10,226 nucleotides of DNA from contig SBBH01000033.1 of NCBI GenBank assembly GCA_005239795.1, positions 1 through 10,226 on the forward strand, given 5' to 3'. Position 1 is the first letter of the stretch. Every line of letters begins with the position of its first letter. The notes under the pieces were generated by a model. It saw nothing but the letters and a program-made list of their open reading frames with translations. It was not told the DNA's origin and did no database searches. The stretch comes from Planctomycetales bacterium (lineage in GTDB: Bacteria > Planctomycetota > SBBH01). The position numbers were made by a program, and so were the translations under genes. This document shows positions 1 through 5,638 of this stretch, piece by piece.

Positions 1-1
1 A

Positions 2-82
2 TGCCGCCACGAATACTACCGGCTCATCTGGGGACTGCGTGCCCTCTTCGGAACGCTCGCACCTTGCAGAATCCACCTATGA
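2..82 (+). CDS. Possible C-terminal fragment of an upstream gene
   Basis: Frame 2 is open from the window edge to a TGA at 80-82 and encodes 26 residues containing EYYRLIWGLRALFG. The third codon positions look GC-rich, as in the real genes nearby, and the fragment reads more like protein than the other two forward frames. There is no start in the window and no motif I recognise. If genuine, it is the tail of a gene in the same direction as the AraC-type regulator. The fragment is too short to exclude chance. Confidence 0.2.
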   Translation, partial: CRHEYYRLIWGLRALFGTLAPCRIHL

Positions 83-132
83 ACTGGGGAAACTCGTGTT
101 GAGGAGTGACGCCAAGCCGCCCCAGGCGCCTA

Positions 133-138
133 TATAAT
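133..138 (+). promoter_or_regulatory. Candidate -10 box (TATAAT) upstream of the AraC-type regulator
   Basis: A perfect TATAAT stands out in otherwise GC-rich DNA and would start transcription near 145, about 100 nt before the regulator. It is preceded by the 8-bp palindrome AGGCGCCT at 124-131. No convincing -35 box is visible at 16-18 bp, which may mean the promoter depends on an activator or is not real. Confidence 0.4.
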
Positions 139-171
139 ATCTGCTTAAAGTTCTTTTTGGAGACGCATGGC

Positions 172-228
172 ATGAGCATGCGTGCGACCTCGGCACCGCG
201 GGCCGACCCTTCTCTCCCCTCCGGGTAG
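172..228 (+). CDS. Possible 18-residue leader ORF upstream of the regulator
   Basis: ATG at 172 opens an 18-codon frame (MSMRATSAPRADPSLPSG) ending with TAG at 226-228. A GGAG at 159-162 lies 9 nt upstream, and three ATGs (167, 172, 178) are embedded in repeated GCATG. The stop is 14 nt before the regulator's ATG at 243, which has no Shine-Dalgarno sequence of its own. Termination here could therefore feed ribosomes into the regulator (translational coupling). A chance ORF is equally possible. Confidence 0.25.
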   Translation: MSMRATSAPRADPSLPSG

Positions 229-242
229 ATTTGCCCGCCGCC

Positions 243-1463
243 ATGCCTCCTGATATCCGAAACATTGTCATCTCCCGGGGCCCCCCCGATCCGCGCACCG
301 GAGATCTCCCCGTGAATTTCTCGATTCTCGTCAATCGTCCGCCGGAAGGATTCCCCCTTCCTCTCCCCGTGCGGATCACATTCTCCCTCCGGCCGGTCGG
401 TGTGGGCCGCCCCGTGACGGCGGTGGCGGCGGGCATTCCTCCGCCGGCGGGCCCTGCGCTCCTCTCCACGAAGATGTCCCTCCCCCCCGGCGGCTACACA
501 CTTTGGCTGCGAGGCGACACTCAACTGTCGCTGCGTTTTGTTCTTCCCCAGGGAGCCCGCACGCCCGTCCGGCTCTTCTGCCGCCACAAGACATTGCATC
601 CAACCTTCCGCGATCACCTGAGCGCCCTGACGCAGAAGGGGGAGATCCTGGCGAGCTCATCCGTCGTTCGGTTTTCGGCGTGCTGCCGGAAAAACCCCCC
701 TCCTTGGCGCCCTCTGTCGTACCCGCCGCGCACCTGGGTACTCCTTCATCCCATCGGGAAACCTCAACGGTTTTGGATAGGGGACCGCGTTGTCGCGGTC
801 TCGCCCCGCGAATACCTCCTCGTCAACCCTTCGGAACAGAACCCCTTCACACGGCTCCCGGAGACCGCCGCACCCATCCGGCAGGTGTGGCTCATGCCTC
901 CCGCGTTCACCCACCTCTGGGAATCGGTCTGCATGCCCTACCCTCTGGACGCCGTGCGGTTCCCGACCGGGCCCCACGCCTTGGACGCCCCTCTCCAGAA
1001 AGAGATCGCCAAACTCGAAACCGCCATGGCTAAAGTCGCCGCCCTGGAAGCTCCCCTGGCAACCCATGTCGCCTGCCAAGACTTGATTCTGACGCTCTTC
1101 CGCCGGCACCTCACCAAGTGCGAAGCGCTGCCGGCGCTTCCGAAAAAAACCTTCCTGGACCCACGCTTGAAACTGGCGATTGAGTATCTTGAAAATTACT
1201 ACGCCGAGATGTATCAGTCCGCCGAGGTGGCCCGCCACGCCTGCGCAAGCCCGGAGATGCTCTGGAAGCTCTTCCGCAAGCACTTGAAACAAACCCCCAA
1301 CCATTACCTGCAGGCGGTGCGCGTCCGGAAGGCCAAGGAACTCGCCTGCACCTCCTCCCTGACAATTGCCCAGATCGCCGAGGCCGTGGGATATCAGGAC
1401 GCGCGCAACTTCCGACGGATCTTCTTAGCCCATACCCAAAAACCCTTGAGCGCCTTCCGGTAA
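243..1463 (+). CDS. AraC-family transcriptional regulator with N-terminal beta-rich extension
   Basis: This is a 406-residue DNA-binding regulator. The last ~100 residues (from about 304) form the two-HTH AraC domain. The first helix-turn-helix follows YQSAEVARHACASPEMLWKLF. The second is LTIAQIAEAVGYQDARNFRR, with the family's closing F-x3-F-x4-x2-P-x-x-FR pattern, so the C-terminus is complete. Residues ~160-240 look like a cupin-type sensor (WVLLHP, REYLLVNP). Residues ~15-105 are alternating hydrophobic beta strands with LPPGGYTLWL, resembling an Ig-like or carboxypeptidase-regulatory-like fold, which is unusual for this family. The ATG at 243 was chosen over a TTG at 231 in the same frame; neither has a clear Shine-Dalgarno sequence. 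The 3' end overlaps rdgB on the opposite strand by 70 bp. The inducer and targets cannot be read from the sequence. Confidence 0.85.
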   Translation: MPPDIRNIVISRGPPDPRTGDLPVNFSILVNRPPEGFPLPLPVRITFSLRPVGVGRPVTAVAAGIPPPAGPALLSTKMSLPPGGYTLWLRGDTQLSLRFVLPQGARTPVRLFCRHKTLHPTFRDHLSALTQKGEILASSSVVRFSACCRKNPPPWRPLSYPPRTWVLLHPIGKPQRFWIGDRVVAVSPREYLLVNPSEQNPFTRLPETAAPIRQVWLMPPAFTHLWESVCMPYPLDAVRFPTGPHALDAPLQKEIAKLETAMAKVAALEAPLATHVACQDLILTLFRRHLTKCEALPALPKKTFLDPRLKLAIEYLENYYAEMYQSAEVARHACASPEMLWKLFRKHLKQTPNHYLQAVRVRKAKELACTSSLTIAQIAEAVGYQDARNFRRIFLAHTQKPLSAFR

Positions 1464-2101
1464 AAAACGGGGGGCAGCGTTCGGCCGAGGAGCTCCTGCT
1501 CTCCCAGATGCCGAGCCAGAGCCCGCAAGGCCGCCCCCCGATGGCTCACGGCGTTTTTTTCTTCCGGGGACATTTCGGCGAAGGTTTTTCCCGCCGGCGG
1601 GTAGAAGAACACCGGGTCGTAGCCGAAATCGCGGTCCCCCCGGGGAAATTCAGCGATGACCCCTTCGCAGACTCCCTCAATCGAGAAAAATTCCTCCGGG
1701 CCCCGCGCCAGAGCCAGGGCGCATCGGAAGCGCGCCGTGCGCCGCGCGCGCGGGACCCCCTGCATCTCGACAAGAAGTTTCTGGTTGTTGCGTCCATCAT
1801 CGGGAGGCTCTCCGGCGTAGCGATGGGAAAGCACGCCCGGGCGGCCGGAAAGAAAGTCCACCTCGAGCCCGGAGTCGTCGGCCAGCACCCAGGCACGTCC
1901 GGAGAGCGCCGCCGAAAACGCCCGAGCCTTCTTCGCGGCATTGGCGGCGAAGGTCGCGCCGTCCTCTACAACCTCGGGGAAGGTTAAATCCTCAGGCCAG
2001 GGAGCTGTTGGGATATCGGCCGCGGCGAGGATCCGGGCCATCTCGGCCTTTTTCTTGAGGTTGGTGGTCCCCAGGACGATCGGAAAGATACGAACCGTCA
2101 T
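1394..2101 (-). CDS. rdgB: Non-canonical purine NTP pyrophosphatase (RdgB/HAM1, ITPase)
   Basis: The enzyme hydrolyses dITP, ITP and XTP to monophosphates, keeping deaminated purines out of DNA and RNA. The family motifs are in order: GTTNLKKKAEM near the N-terminus (usual TxNxxK), EDGATFAANAAKKARAF, VLADDSGLEVDFLSGRPGV, SHRYAGE, then FRCALALA, GVCEGVI, FGYDPVFF, TFAEMSPEEKNAVSHRG. The normal fold ends around residue 199. Here about 36 basic and aromatic residues follow (containing FWVWAKKIRRKLRAS), and the last ~23 codons are antisense to the end of the AraC-type gene. The ATG at 2101 fits the family N-terminus. It lies 64 bp downstream of rph on the same strand, a common pairing, and is probably co-transcribed with it. 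No Shine-Dalgarno sequence is visible. The total of 235 residues is longer than the usual ~200. Confidence 0.95.
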   Translation of the reverse strand: MTVRIFPIVLGTTNLKKKAEMARILAAADIPTAPWPEDLTFPEVVEDGATFAANAAKKARAFSAALSGRAWVLADDSGLEVDFLSGRPGVLSHRYAGEPPDDGRNNQKLLVEMQGVPRARRTARFRCALALARGPEEFFSIEGVCEGVIAEFPRGDRDFGYDPVFFYPPAGKTFAEMSPEEKNAVSHRGAALRALARHLGEQELLGRTLPPVFYRKALKGFWVWAKKIRRKLRAS

Positions 2102-2122
2102 GCGTCACGCGATACATGTCAT

Positions 2123-2133
2123 GGGATCATCCC
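2123..2133. repeat. Small perfect palindrome between rph and rdgB
   Basis: GGGAT and ATCCC flank a single C, giving an 11-bp perfect inverted repeat immediately before the heptamer array and 22 bp upstream of the rdgB start. It could be an operator-like site or the core of a short hairpin in the rph-rdgB transcript. No partner copy was seen at the second array. Confidence 0.35.
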
Positions 2134-2139
2134 GCCATA

Positions 2140-2167
2140 CATGACTCATGACCCATGTCTCATGACT
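2140..2167 (+). repeat. Heptamer tandem array A (4 units, CATGNCY)
   Basis: Four 7-bp units stand in perfect register: units 1 and 4 are CATGACT, unit 2 is CATGACC, unit 3 is CATGTCT. The array fills the gap between rph and rdgB, and its last two bases form part of the rph stop codon (2166-2168). A matching four-unit array in the same orientation occurs at 4326-4353. Because the period is 7, this is not a codon repeat. The function is unknown. Confidence 0.85.
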
Positions 2168-2885
2168 ATTCTTTAAGCGCCGCCTCCTGCCAGGCGCGGA
2201 CTTGGCGGATCCCCTCGCGGGCCGCTGCGACCATCACGGACAAGTCCTCACCGGAGAAGGCCGTGTGCTCTCCCGTCCCCTGGAGCTCGACAAACCGATC
2301 CTCGCCGGCCATGACGACGTTCATGTCAACCGCGGCCTTCACATCCTCGCTGTAATCGAGATCCGCGAGCACTTTTCCCCCGACGATCCCCACCGAGATC
2401 GCGCCGACAGGGGTTACGGACGGCCGACCCGAGAGCATCCGCCGTTCTTCCATCCACGCCAACGCATCGACGAGGGCCAGATAGGCCCCGTTCACCGCGA
2501 CGGTGCGCGTGCCACCGTCGGCCTGGAGGACGTCGCAGTCGACCCACAGCGTGTTCTCCCGGAGATCCTTCAAGTTGACCGCGGCGCGCAGGGAGCGCCC
2601 CACGAGGCGCTGGATCTCCTGCGTCCGGCCGTCGATTTTTCCGCGCGTGCTGTCGCGGGGTTTTCGATCCGGGGTCGATCCGGGAAGCATGCTGTATTCC
2701 GCAGTGAGCCATCCCCCGCCCCGCCCTTTCATCCACTCAGGCACCCCCGGAACGACGGACACCGTGCAGAGGACAACCGTCTTACCCGCCTCGACGAGAC
2801 ACGAGCCAGCCGGGACGCGTGTGAAACGGCGTGTGAAACGGATCTTCCGGATTTCCCCATCGGCGCGACCGTCGGCGCGCGGCAT
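2166..2885 (-). CDS. rph: Ribonuclease PH
   Basis: RNase PH is a phosphate-dependent 3'-to-5' exoribonuclease that trims tRNA 3' ends, working as a ring-shaped hexamer. The 239-residue length from ATG 2885 is typical. Visible signatures are the N-terminal PRADGRADGEIRKIRFTR, then GGGWLTAEYSMLP, EIQRLVGRSLRA (phosphate-binding arginines), WVDCDVLQADGGTRTVAVNG, PVGAISVG, and the catalytic acidic segment DLDYSEDVKAAVDMNVVM. A TTG at 2903 could extend it by six residues, but the ATG aligns with the family start. Minus-strand TACAGT at 2897-2892 ends 6 nt before the ATG, which suggests a leaderless or near-leaderless transcript. It is followed by rdgB on the same strand and is divergent from scpB. 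Confidence 0.96.
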   Translation of the reverse strand: MPRADGRADGEIRKIRFTRRFTRVPAGSCLVEAGKTVVLCTVSVVPGVPEWMKGRGGGWLTAEYSMLPGSTPDRKPRDSTRGKIDGRTQEIQRLVGRSLRAAVNLKDLRENTLWVDCDVLQADGGTRTVAVNGAYLALVDALAWMEERRMLSGRPSVTPVGAISVGIVGGKVLADLDYSEDVKAAVDMNVVMAGEDRFVELQGTGEHTAFSGEDLSVMVAAAREGIRQVRAWQEAALKE

Positions 2886-2921
2886 CCTTTTACTGTAGAC
2901 CAACCGCGCCGGCGCCGTCCA
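2886..2921 (-). promoter_or_regulatory. Candidate rph promoter (leaderless arrangement)
   Basis: Reading the minus strand, TGGACG (2921-2916) matches 4 of 6 bases of the -35 consensus. An 18-bp spacer follows, then TACAGT (2897-2892), then AAAAGG and the rph ATG. Transcription would begin at or within a base or two of the start codon. This follows the TANNNT-N6-ATG pattern known for leaderless genes in some bacteria. AAAAGG is too close to the ATG to act as a normal Shine-Dalgarno sequence. Confidence 0.4.
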
Positions 2922-2936
2922 GCCCCGCCCGGGCGC

Positions 2937-2965
2937 TGGCTGGCCGCGCGCACGCGCGCTATCAT
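2937..2965 (+). promoter_or_regulatory. Candidate scpB promoter (-10 TATCAT next to the start)
   Basis: TATCAT at 2960-2965 lies 7 nt before the ATG at 2973, so transcription would begin at about that codon. The -35 position at 2937-2942 (TGGCTG) is a poor match. No Shine-Dalgarno sequence precedes scpB. The region is shared with the divergent rph promoter, making 2886-2963 a compact bidirectional control segment. Confidence 0.35.
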
Positions 2966-2972
2966 GACCGCC

Positions 2973-3566
2973 ATGCCCGATCCCTCCCTCGTGCAGATTC
3001 TCGAGGCGCTCCTTTTCGCAGCGCCCGATCCACTCTCACTCGAGACGCTCAAAGAAGCCTCCGGGGCCGAGTCCGCCAAGGCCGTGCGCACGGCGCTCTC
3101 CCAAATCGAGGCAGCCTGCGACGCTGAAAAGCGCCCCGTCCTGCTCCAAGAAGTGGCGGGCGGTTTTAGGCTCGTCACACGTCCCGAGTACGCCCCCTGG
3201 GTGGGGCGCCTCGCGAAGGGGCGCCCGGGACGACTCACCTCCGCGGCTCTAGAGACACTGGCCATCATTGCCTACAAGCAGCCGGTCTCGCGGGCCGAGA
3301 TTGAGGCGGTGCGCGGCGTCGCCGCTGGGCCGATCTTGCAGACGCTCTTGGAGCGCGACCTCATCCGCGTGAGCGGAAAGTCCGAAGCCTTGGGGCACCC
3401 CCTCCTCTATTCGACCACGAAACAGTTCCTAGAGGTTTTCGGCCTGAGCGCACTTCATGATCTTCCCAACGTCCGAGAATTCTCAACCTTCGCCGCCGTG
3501 ACGGACGCTCCCCAAGCCATATCTCCTTCCAAACCCGTCGAACCGGCCCCGTCGGGCGCTTCCTGA
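2973..3566 (+). CDS. scpB: Segregation and condensation protein B (ScpB)
   Basis: ScpB is the winged-helix subunit that, as a dimer, binds the kleisin ScpA and the SMC ATPase in the bacterial condensin complex. The 197 residues contain the expected QILEALLFAAPDPLSLETL start, the second winged-helix signature SAALETLAIIAYKQPVSRAE followed by IEAVRGV, then LLERDLIRVSGKSEALGHP and YSTTKQFLEVFGLSALHDLP. The Pro/Ser-rich C-terminal tail (~25 residues) is probably disordered. ATG 2973 was chosen because it fits the family N-terminus and lies 7 nt after a -10-like box; an in-frame ATG at 2964 would add three residues. The gene partner scpA, often directly upstream, is absent: rph is there, divergent. 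The stop overlaps the bshB1 start (TGATG). Confidence 0.93.
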   Translation: MPDPSLVQILEALLFAAPDPLSLETLKEASGAESAKAVRTALSQIEAACDAEKRPVLLQEVAGGFRLVTRPEYAPWVGRLAKGRPGRLTSAALETLAIIAYKQPVSRAEIEAVRGVAAGPILQTLLERDLIRVSGKSEALGHPLLYSTTKQFLEVFGLSALHDLPNVREFSTFAAVTDAPQAISPSKPVEPAPSGAS

Positions 3567-4306
3567 TGGGAAAGATTTCGAAGGGGCTCGACTGCCTGGT
3601 GATCGCCCCCCACCCGGACGACGCCGAGGTCGCCGCCGCTGGCACGATCCTGAGACTCACGCAGGCGGGATTCGCGGTGGGGATCCTGGACCTCACGGCC
3701 GGGGAGGCCGCCAGCCGCGGCGACGTCCAGACGCGGGCTCTGGAAACCGCCGCCGCCTCGCGCCTTCTGGGGATCAGCGCGCGCGAAAATCTGGGACTTC
3801 CCGACGGGCGCCTGGAGAACACGCCCGAGGCCCGAGTTGCCGTCGCCGAGGTGATCCGGCGCCACGCGCCGGCCCTTGTCCTGGCCCCCTATCCGGAAGA
3901 CCGCCATCCCGACCACACGCGCGCGGGCCAGATCGCGCGGGAAGCGTCGTTTCTCGCGGGCCTTTCGAATCCTGCCCTCTCGATGGCGGGGACGCCCCAC
4001 AGGCCGGCCCTTCTCCTTCATTACATGCTCTCCTGGGAATTCCCACCGACGCTCGTGGTCGATATCTCCAACGTCTGGGAGAAGAGGCTCGAGGCGATCC
4101 GGGCGTACGCCTCGCAGTTCGCTCCCTCGGGCTCCGGCGTGCAGACGGTTTTGAACCACCCGGAGTTCTCAAGCCGCATCGAGGCGCGCTTCCGCTATTT
4201 CGGAATCCTCATCCAAGCGCGCTACGGCGAGCCTTTTTGGACTAAAACGCCGCTGGCGGTGGGGGACGCGGGACTTTTATTCTCCATTCTGAGACCTGTT
4301 TTGTGA
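3566..4306 (+). CDS. bshB1: N-acetyl-alpha-D-glucosaminyl L-malate deacetylase (BshB1-type)
   Basis: This zinc-dependent LmbE/PIG-L-family deacetylase removes the acetyl group from GlcNAc-malate to give GlcN-malate, the second step of bacillithiol synthesis in the cytosol. In 246 residues the hallmarks are APHPDDAE (His16, Asp19 as zinc ligands, Asp18 as likely catalytic base), LTAGEAASRG, NLGLPDGRLEN, and EDRHPDH (His114, His117). The late GEPFWTKTPLAVGD motif matches the BshB1 subgroup rather than generic LmbE proteins. The start codon shares one base with the scpB stop and has no Shine-Dalgarno sequence, so translation is probably coupled to scpB. bshA follows after 63 bp containing heptamer array B. 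Another GlcNAc-conjugate deacetylase role is possible but unlikely beside bshA. Confidence 0.93.
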   Translation: MGKISKGLDCLVIAPHPDDAEVAAAGTILRLTQAGFAVGILDLTAGEAASRGDVQTRALETAAASRLLGISARENLGLPDGRLENTPEARVAVAEVIRRHAPALVLAPYPEDRHPDHTRAGQIAREASFLAGLSNPALSMAGTPHRPALLLHYMLSWEFPPTLVVDISNVWEKRLEAIRAYASQFAPSGSGVQTVLNHPEFSSRIEARFRYFGILIQARYGEPFWTKTPLAVGDAGLLFSILRPVL

Positions 4307-4325
4307 CACGGGTTTTCTTTCCTCT

Positions 4326-4353
4326 CATGACCCATGACTCATGTCTCATGACA
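4326..4353 (+). repeat. Heptamer tandem array B (4 units, CATGNCH)
   Basis: Four contiguous 7-bp units: unit 1 CATGACC, unit 2 CATGACT, unit 3 CATGTCT, unit 4 CATGACA. The array lies in the bshB1-bshA gap, 16 bp before the bshA ATG, in the same orientation as array A about 2.2 kb away. Each unit carries an ATG. The one at 4341 opens a 10-codon frame ending in TGA at 4371-4373, overlapping the bshA start. Function unknown. Confidence 0.85.
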
Positions 4354-4369
4354 AGATGAGCCCTTCCCT

Positions 4370-5479
4370 ATGAAGATCGGCATCGCCTGCTTCCCGACCT
4401 ACGGAGGAAGCGGCGTGGTGGCTTCGGAGCTGGCGCTCTCGCTGTCGGGCCGCGGCCACGTGGTACACCTCTTCAGCTCCGCGCCTCCCTTTCGCCTCAC
4501 CCGCTACACCGAGAATCTGGTCTTTCATGAAGTCGAGGATTTCAGGACCCCCGCCTTTCCGCAGACCTATTACACCCTGGACCTGGCGGCGCACATGGCC
4601 GCGATCGCCAAGGCGGAGGGGATCGACCTTCTCCATGCGCACTACGCGATCCCCCACTCGGTCTCCTGCATCCTGGCACGCGAGACGGCCAAACCTCTTC
4701 CCATCAAGGTGGTGACGACCCTGCACGGGACCGACATCACGCTCGTCGGGACCGATCCGGCCTATGCGCCGCTGGTGCGCTATGCGATCGAGGCGTCCGA
4801 CGCCGTGACGGCCGTGTCGGCGGATCTGGCGGTGCAGACCCGCCAGGCCTTCGCCACCGAAAAAGAAATCCACGTCATCCACAATTTCGTCGATCCGGCG
4901 CGCTTCCCTCCTTGCCCCGGGAACCCCTCCGGCCCTTTTACGATCGTCCACATCTCGAATTTCAGGCCCTTGAAGCGCACGCCGGACGTGATCCACGTTT
5001 TCAGACGGATCCTGGAGGGATCCCAAGGGCGGCCTGTGCGGCTGGTCCTGGCCGGCGACGGGCCGGATCTCGCCGAGGTGCGCCGGCTTGTCAAGTCCTT
5101 CAAGATCCAGAAACATGTGCGTTTTCTGGGGCGCCAGGATTCGATCGAGGAGATCCTGGCCTGCGCGGACCTCGTGCTCCTCACAAGCGCCTCGGAGAGC
5201 TTTGGCCTGGTGGCCCTCGAGGGGATGGCGGCGGGGCTTCCTGTCGTCGCCACCGATGCCGGCGGGATCCGCGAGGTGGTCGACTCGGGGAAGACCGGCT
5301 TTCTCGAACCGGTCGGGGATATCGGCCGGCTCGCCGCGCGCGCCCTGGAGCTTGTGCTCGACCCCAAGGCCGCCGTCCAAATGGGAAAAGCCGGCCGCGC
5401 GCGCGCCGCGTCTCTTTTTTCTTTGGAAAAAGGGCTCGCCGCCTACGAAACGCTCTATAAATCCGTCCTGGCAAACTAA
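4370..5479 (+). CDS. bshA: N-acetyl-alpha-D-glucosaminyl L-malate synthase (BshA)
   Basis: BshA is a GT4-family retaining glycosyltransferase that joins UDP-GlcNAc to L-malate, the first step of bacillithiol synthesis. The 369-residue length is typical. The N-terminal FPTYGGSGVVASELALSLS and LFSSAPPFRL are characteristic of BshA. They are followed by LLHAHYAIPHS, TTLHGTDITLVG and AVSADLA. The C-terminal donor-binding half shows HNFVDPARF, HISNFRPLKR, and the GT4 EX7E motif in SESFGLVALEG (Glu276 and Glu284). No Shine-Dalgarno sequence precedes ATG 4370. Instead a tiny frame starting at 4341 or 4356 terminates in an ATGA overlap. The gene pairs with bshB1 upstream. bshC, the last step, is not in the window. 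Confidence 0.95.
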   Translation: MKIGIACFPTYGGSGVVASELALSLSGRGHVVHLFSSAPPFRLTRYTENLVFHEVEDFRTPAFPQTYYTLDLAAHMAAIAKAEGIDLLHAHYAIPHSVSCILARETAKPLPIKVVTTLHGTDITLVGTDPAYAPLVRYAIEASDAVTAVSADLAVQTRQAFATEKEIHVIHNFVDPARFPPCPGNPSGPFTIVHISNFRPLKRTPDVIHVFRRILEGSQGRPVRLVLAGDGPDLAEVRRLVKSFKIQKHVRFLGRQDSIEEILACADLVLLTSASESFGLVALEGMAAGLPVVATDAGGIREVVDSGKTGFLEPVGDIGRLAARALELVLDPKAAVQMGKAGRARAASLFSLEKGLAAYETLYKSVLAN

Positions 5480-5486
5480 GGTTGCA

Positions 5487-5591
5487 ATGAAAGCAACAGC
5501 GCATCTTCTCTACGGCTTCGAGCAGTTCAAATCGCGATTCGAACCGCTCGGTGACGACGAGGAACATGTCGTTGTTGACGGAAGCGCGTGA
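5487..5591 (+). CDS. Possible 34-residue small ORF downstream of bshA
   Basis: ATG 5487 begins 7 nt after the bshA stop, with AAGG 5 nt upstream, and the frame runs to TGA 5589-5591. The predicted peptide is hydrophilic (contains GFEQFKSRFEPL, GDDEEHVVVDG) and unlike any family I know. The middle is the 32-bp near-palindrome described separately. The opposite strand also reads sensibly there (TERFESRFELLEAVEKM), so a remnant of a minus-strand coiled-coil gene is an alternative. Confidence 0.2.
   Translation: MKATAHLLYGFEQFKSRFEPLGDDEEHVVVDGSA
5519..5550. repeat. 32-bp near-perfect palindrome (no loop)
   Basis: Sixteen positions on each side of the 5534/5535 centre pair with 14 matches. The two mismatches are 5529/5540 and 5524/5545, both A opposite C. 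The core reads AATCGCGATT flanked by GTTC and GAAC. It lies between bshA and the kdsA promoter, and could be a dimeric regulator's operator or a transcript hairpin. There is no following T-run, so it is not a classical terminator. Confidence 0.6.
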
Positions 5592-5609
5592 GCAAATGAC
5601 CATGCTCTC

Positions 5610-5638
5610 TCGACGACGCCGGCAGAGGGGCGTATCAT
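5610..5638 (+). promoter_or_regulatory. Candidate kdsA promoter overlapping the first start codon
   Basis: TCGACG (5610-5615, 4 of 6 to the -35 consensus), a 17-bp spacer, then TATCAT (5633-5638, 5 of 6 to TATAAT). Transcription would start near 5645, downstream of the ATG at 5637 and just before the in-frame ATG at 5649. The -35 resembles the rph one (TNGACG), and the -10 is identical to that proposed for scpB. Confidence 0.45.

Noticed and set aside
24..617. Minus-strand open frame across the leader and the start of the regulator
   Set aside because: Basic low-complexity translation with no recognisable motif; the plus-strand frame has consistent codon use and structured beta strands.
657..1304. 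215-residue minus-strand open frame opposite the AraC-type gene
   Set aside because: It is the mirror of the conserved HTH region and shows no family features.
2143..2149. TGACTCA in the arrays resembling a eukaryotic AP-1 site
   Set aside because: It is a by-product of adjoining CATGACT and CATGAC units and has no meaning in a bacterial genome.
2140..2167. Heptamer arrays considered as CRISPR or phage-type direct repeats
   Set aside because: The units are 7 bp, contiguous and without spacers, and no cas or recombinase genes are nearby.
2202..2972. Long plus-strand open frame in front of ScpB that would give a 454-residue protein
   Set aside because: It is antisense to the well-conserved rph gene, has low-complexity basic composition, and the ScpB family starts at about 2973.
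4304..4325. T-rich stretch after bshB1 as an intrinsic terminator
   Set aside because: No GC-rich hairpin precedes the T-rich segment, and bshA follows closely on the same strand.
4346..5380. 344-residue minus-strand open frame opposite bshA
   Set aside because: Arg/Gly/His-rich shadow of a high-GC gene; bshA on the plus strand carries all family motifs.
5525..5546. tRNA T-arm-like words (GGTTCGAATC on the minus strand) suggesting a tRNA gene or attachment site
   Set aside because: The T-stem does not pair properly, and no acceptor, D-arm or anticodon arm can be built around it; the words come from the palindrome.
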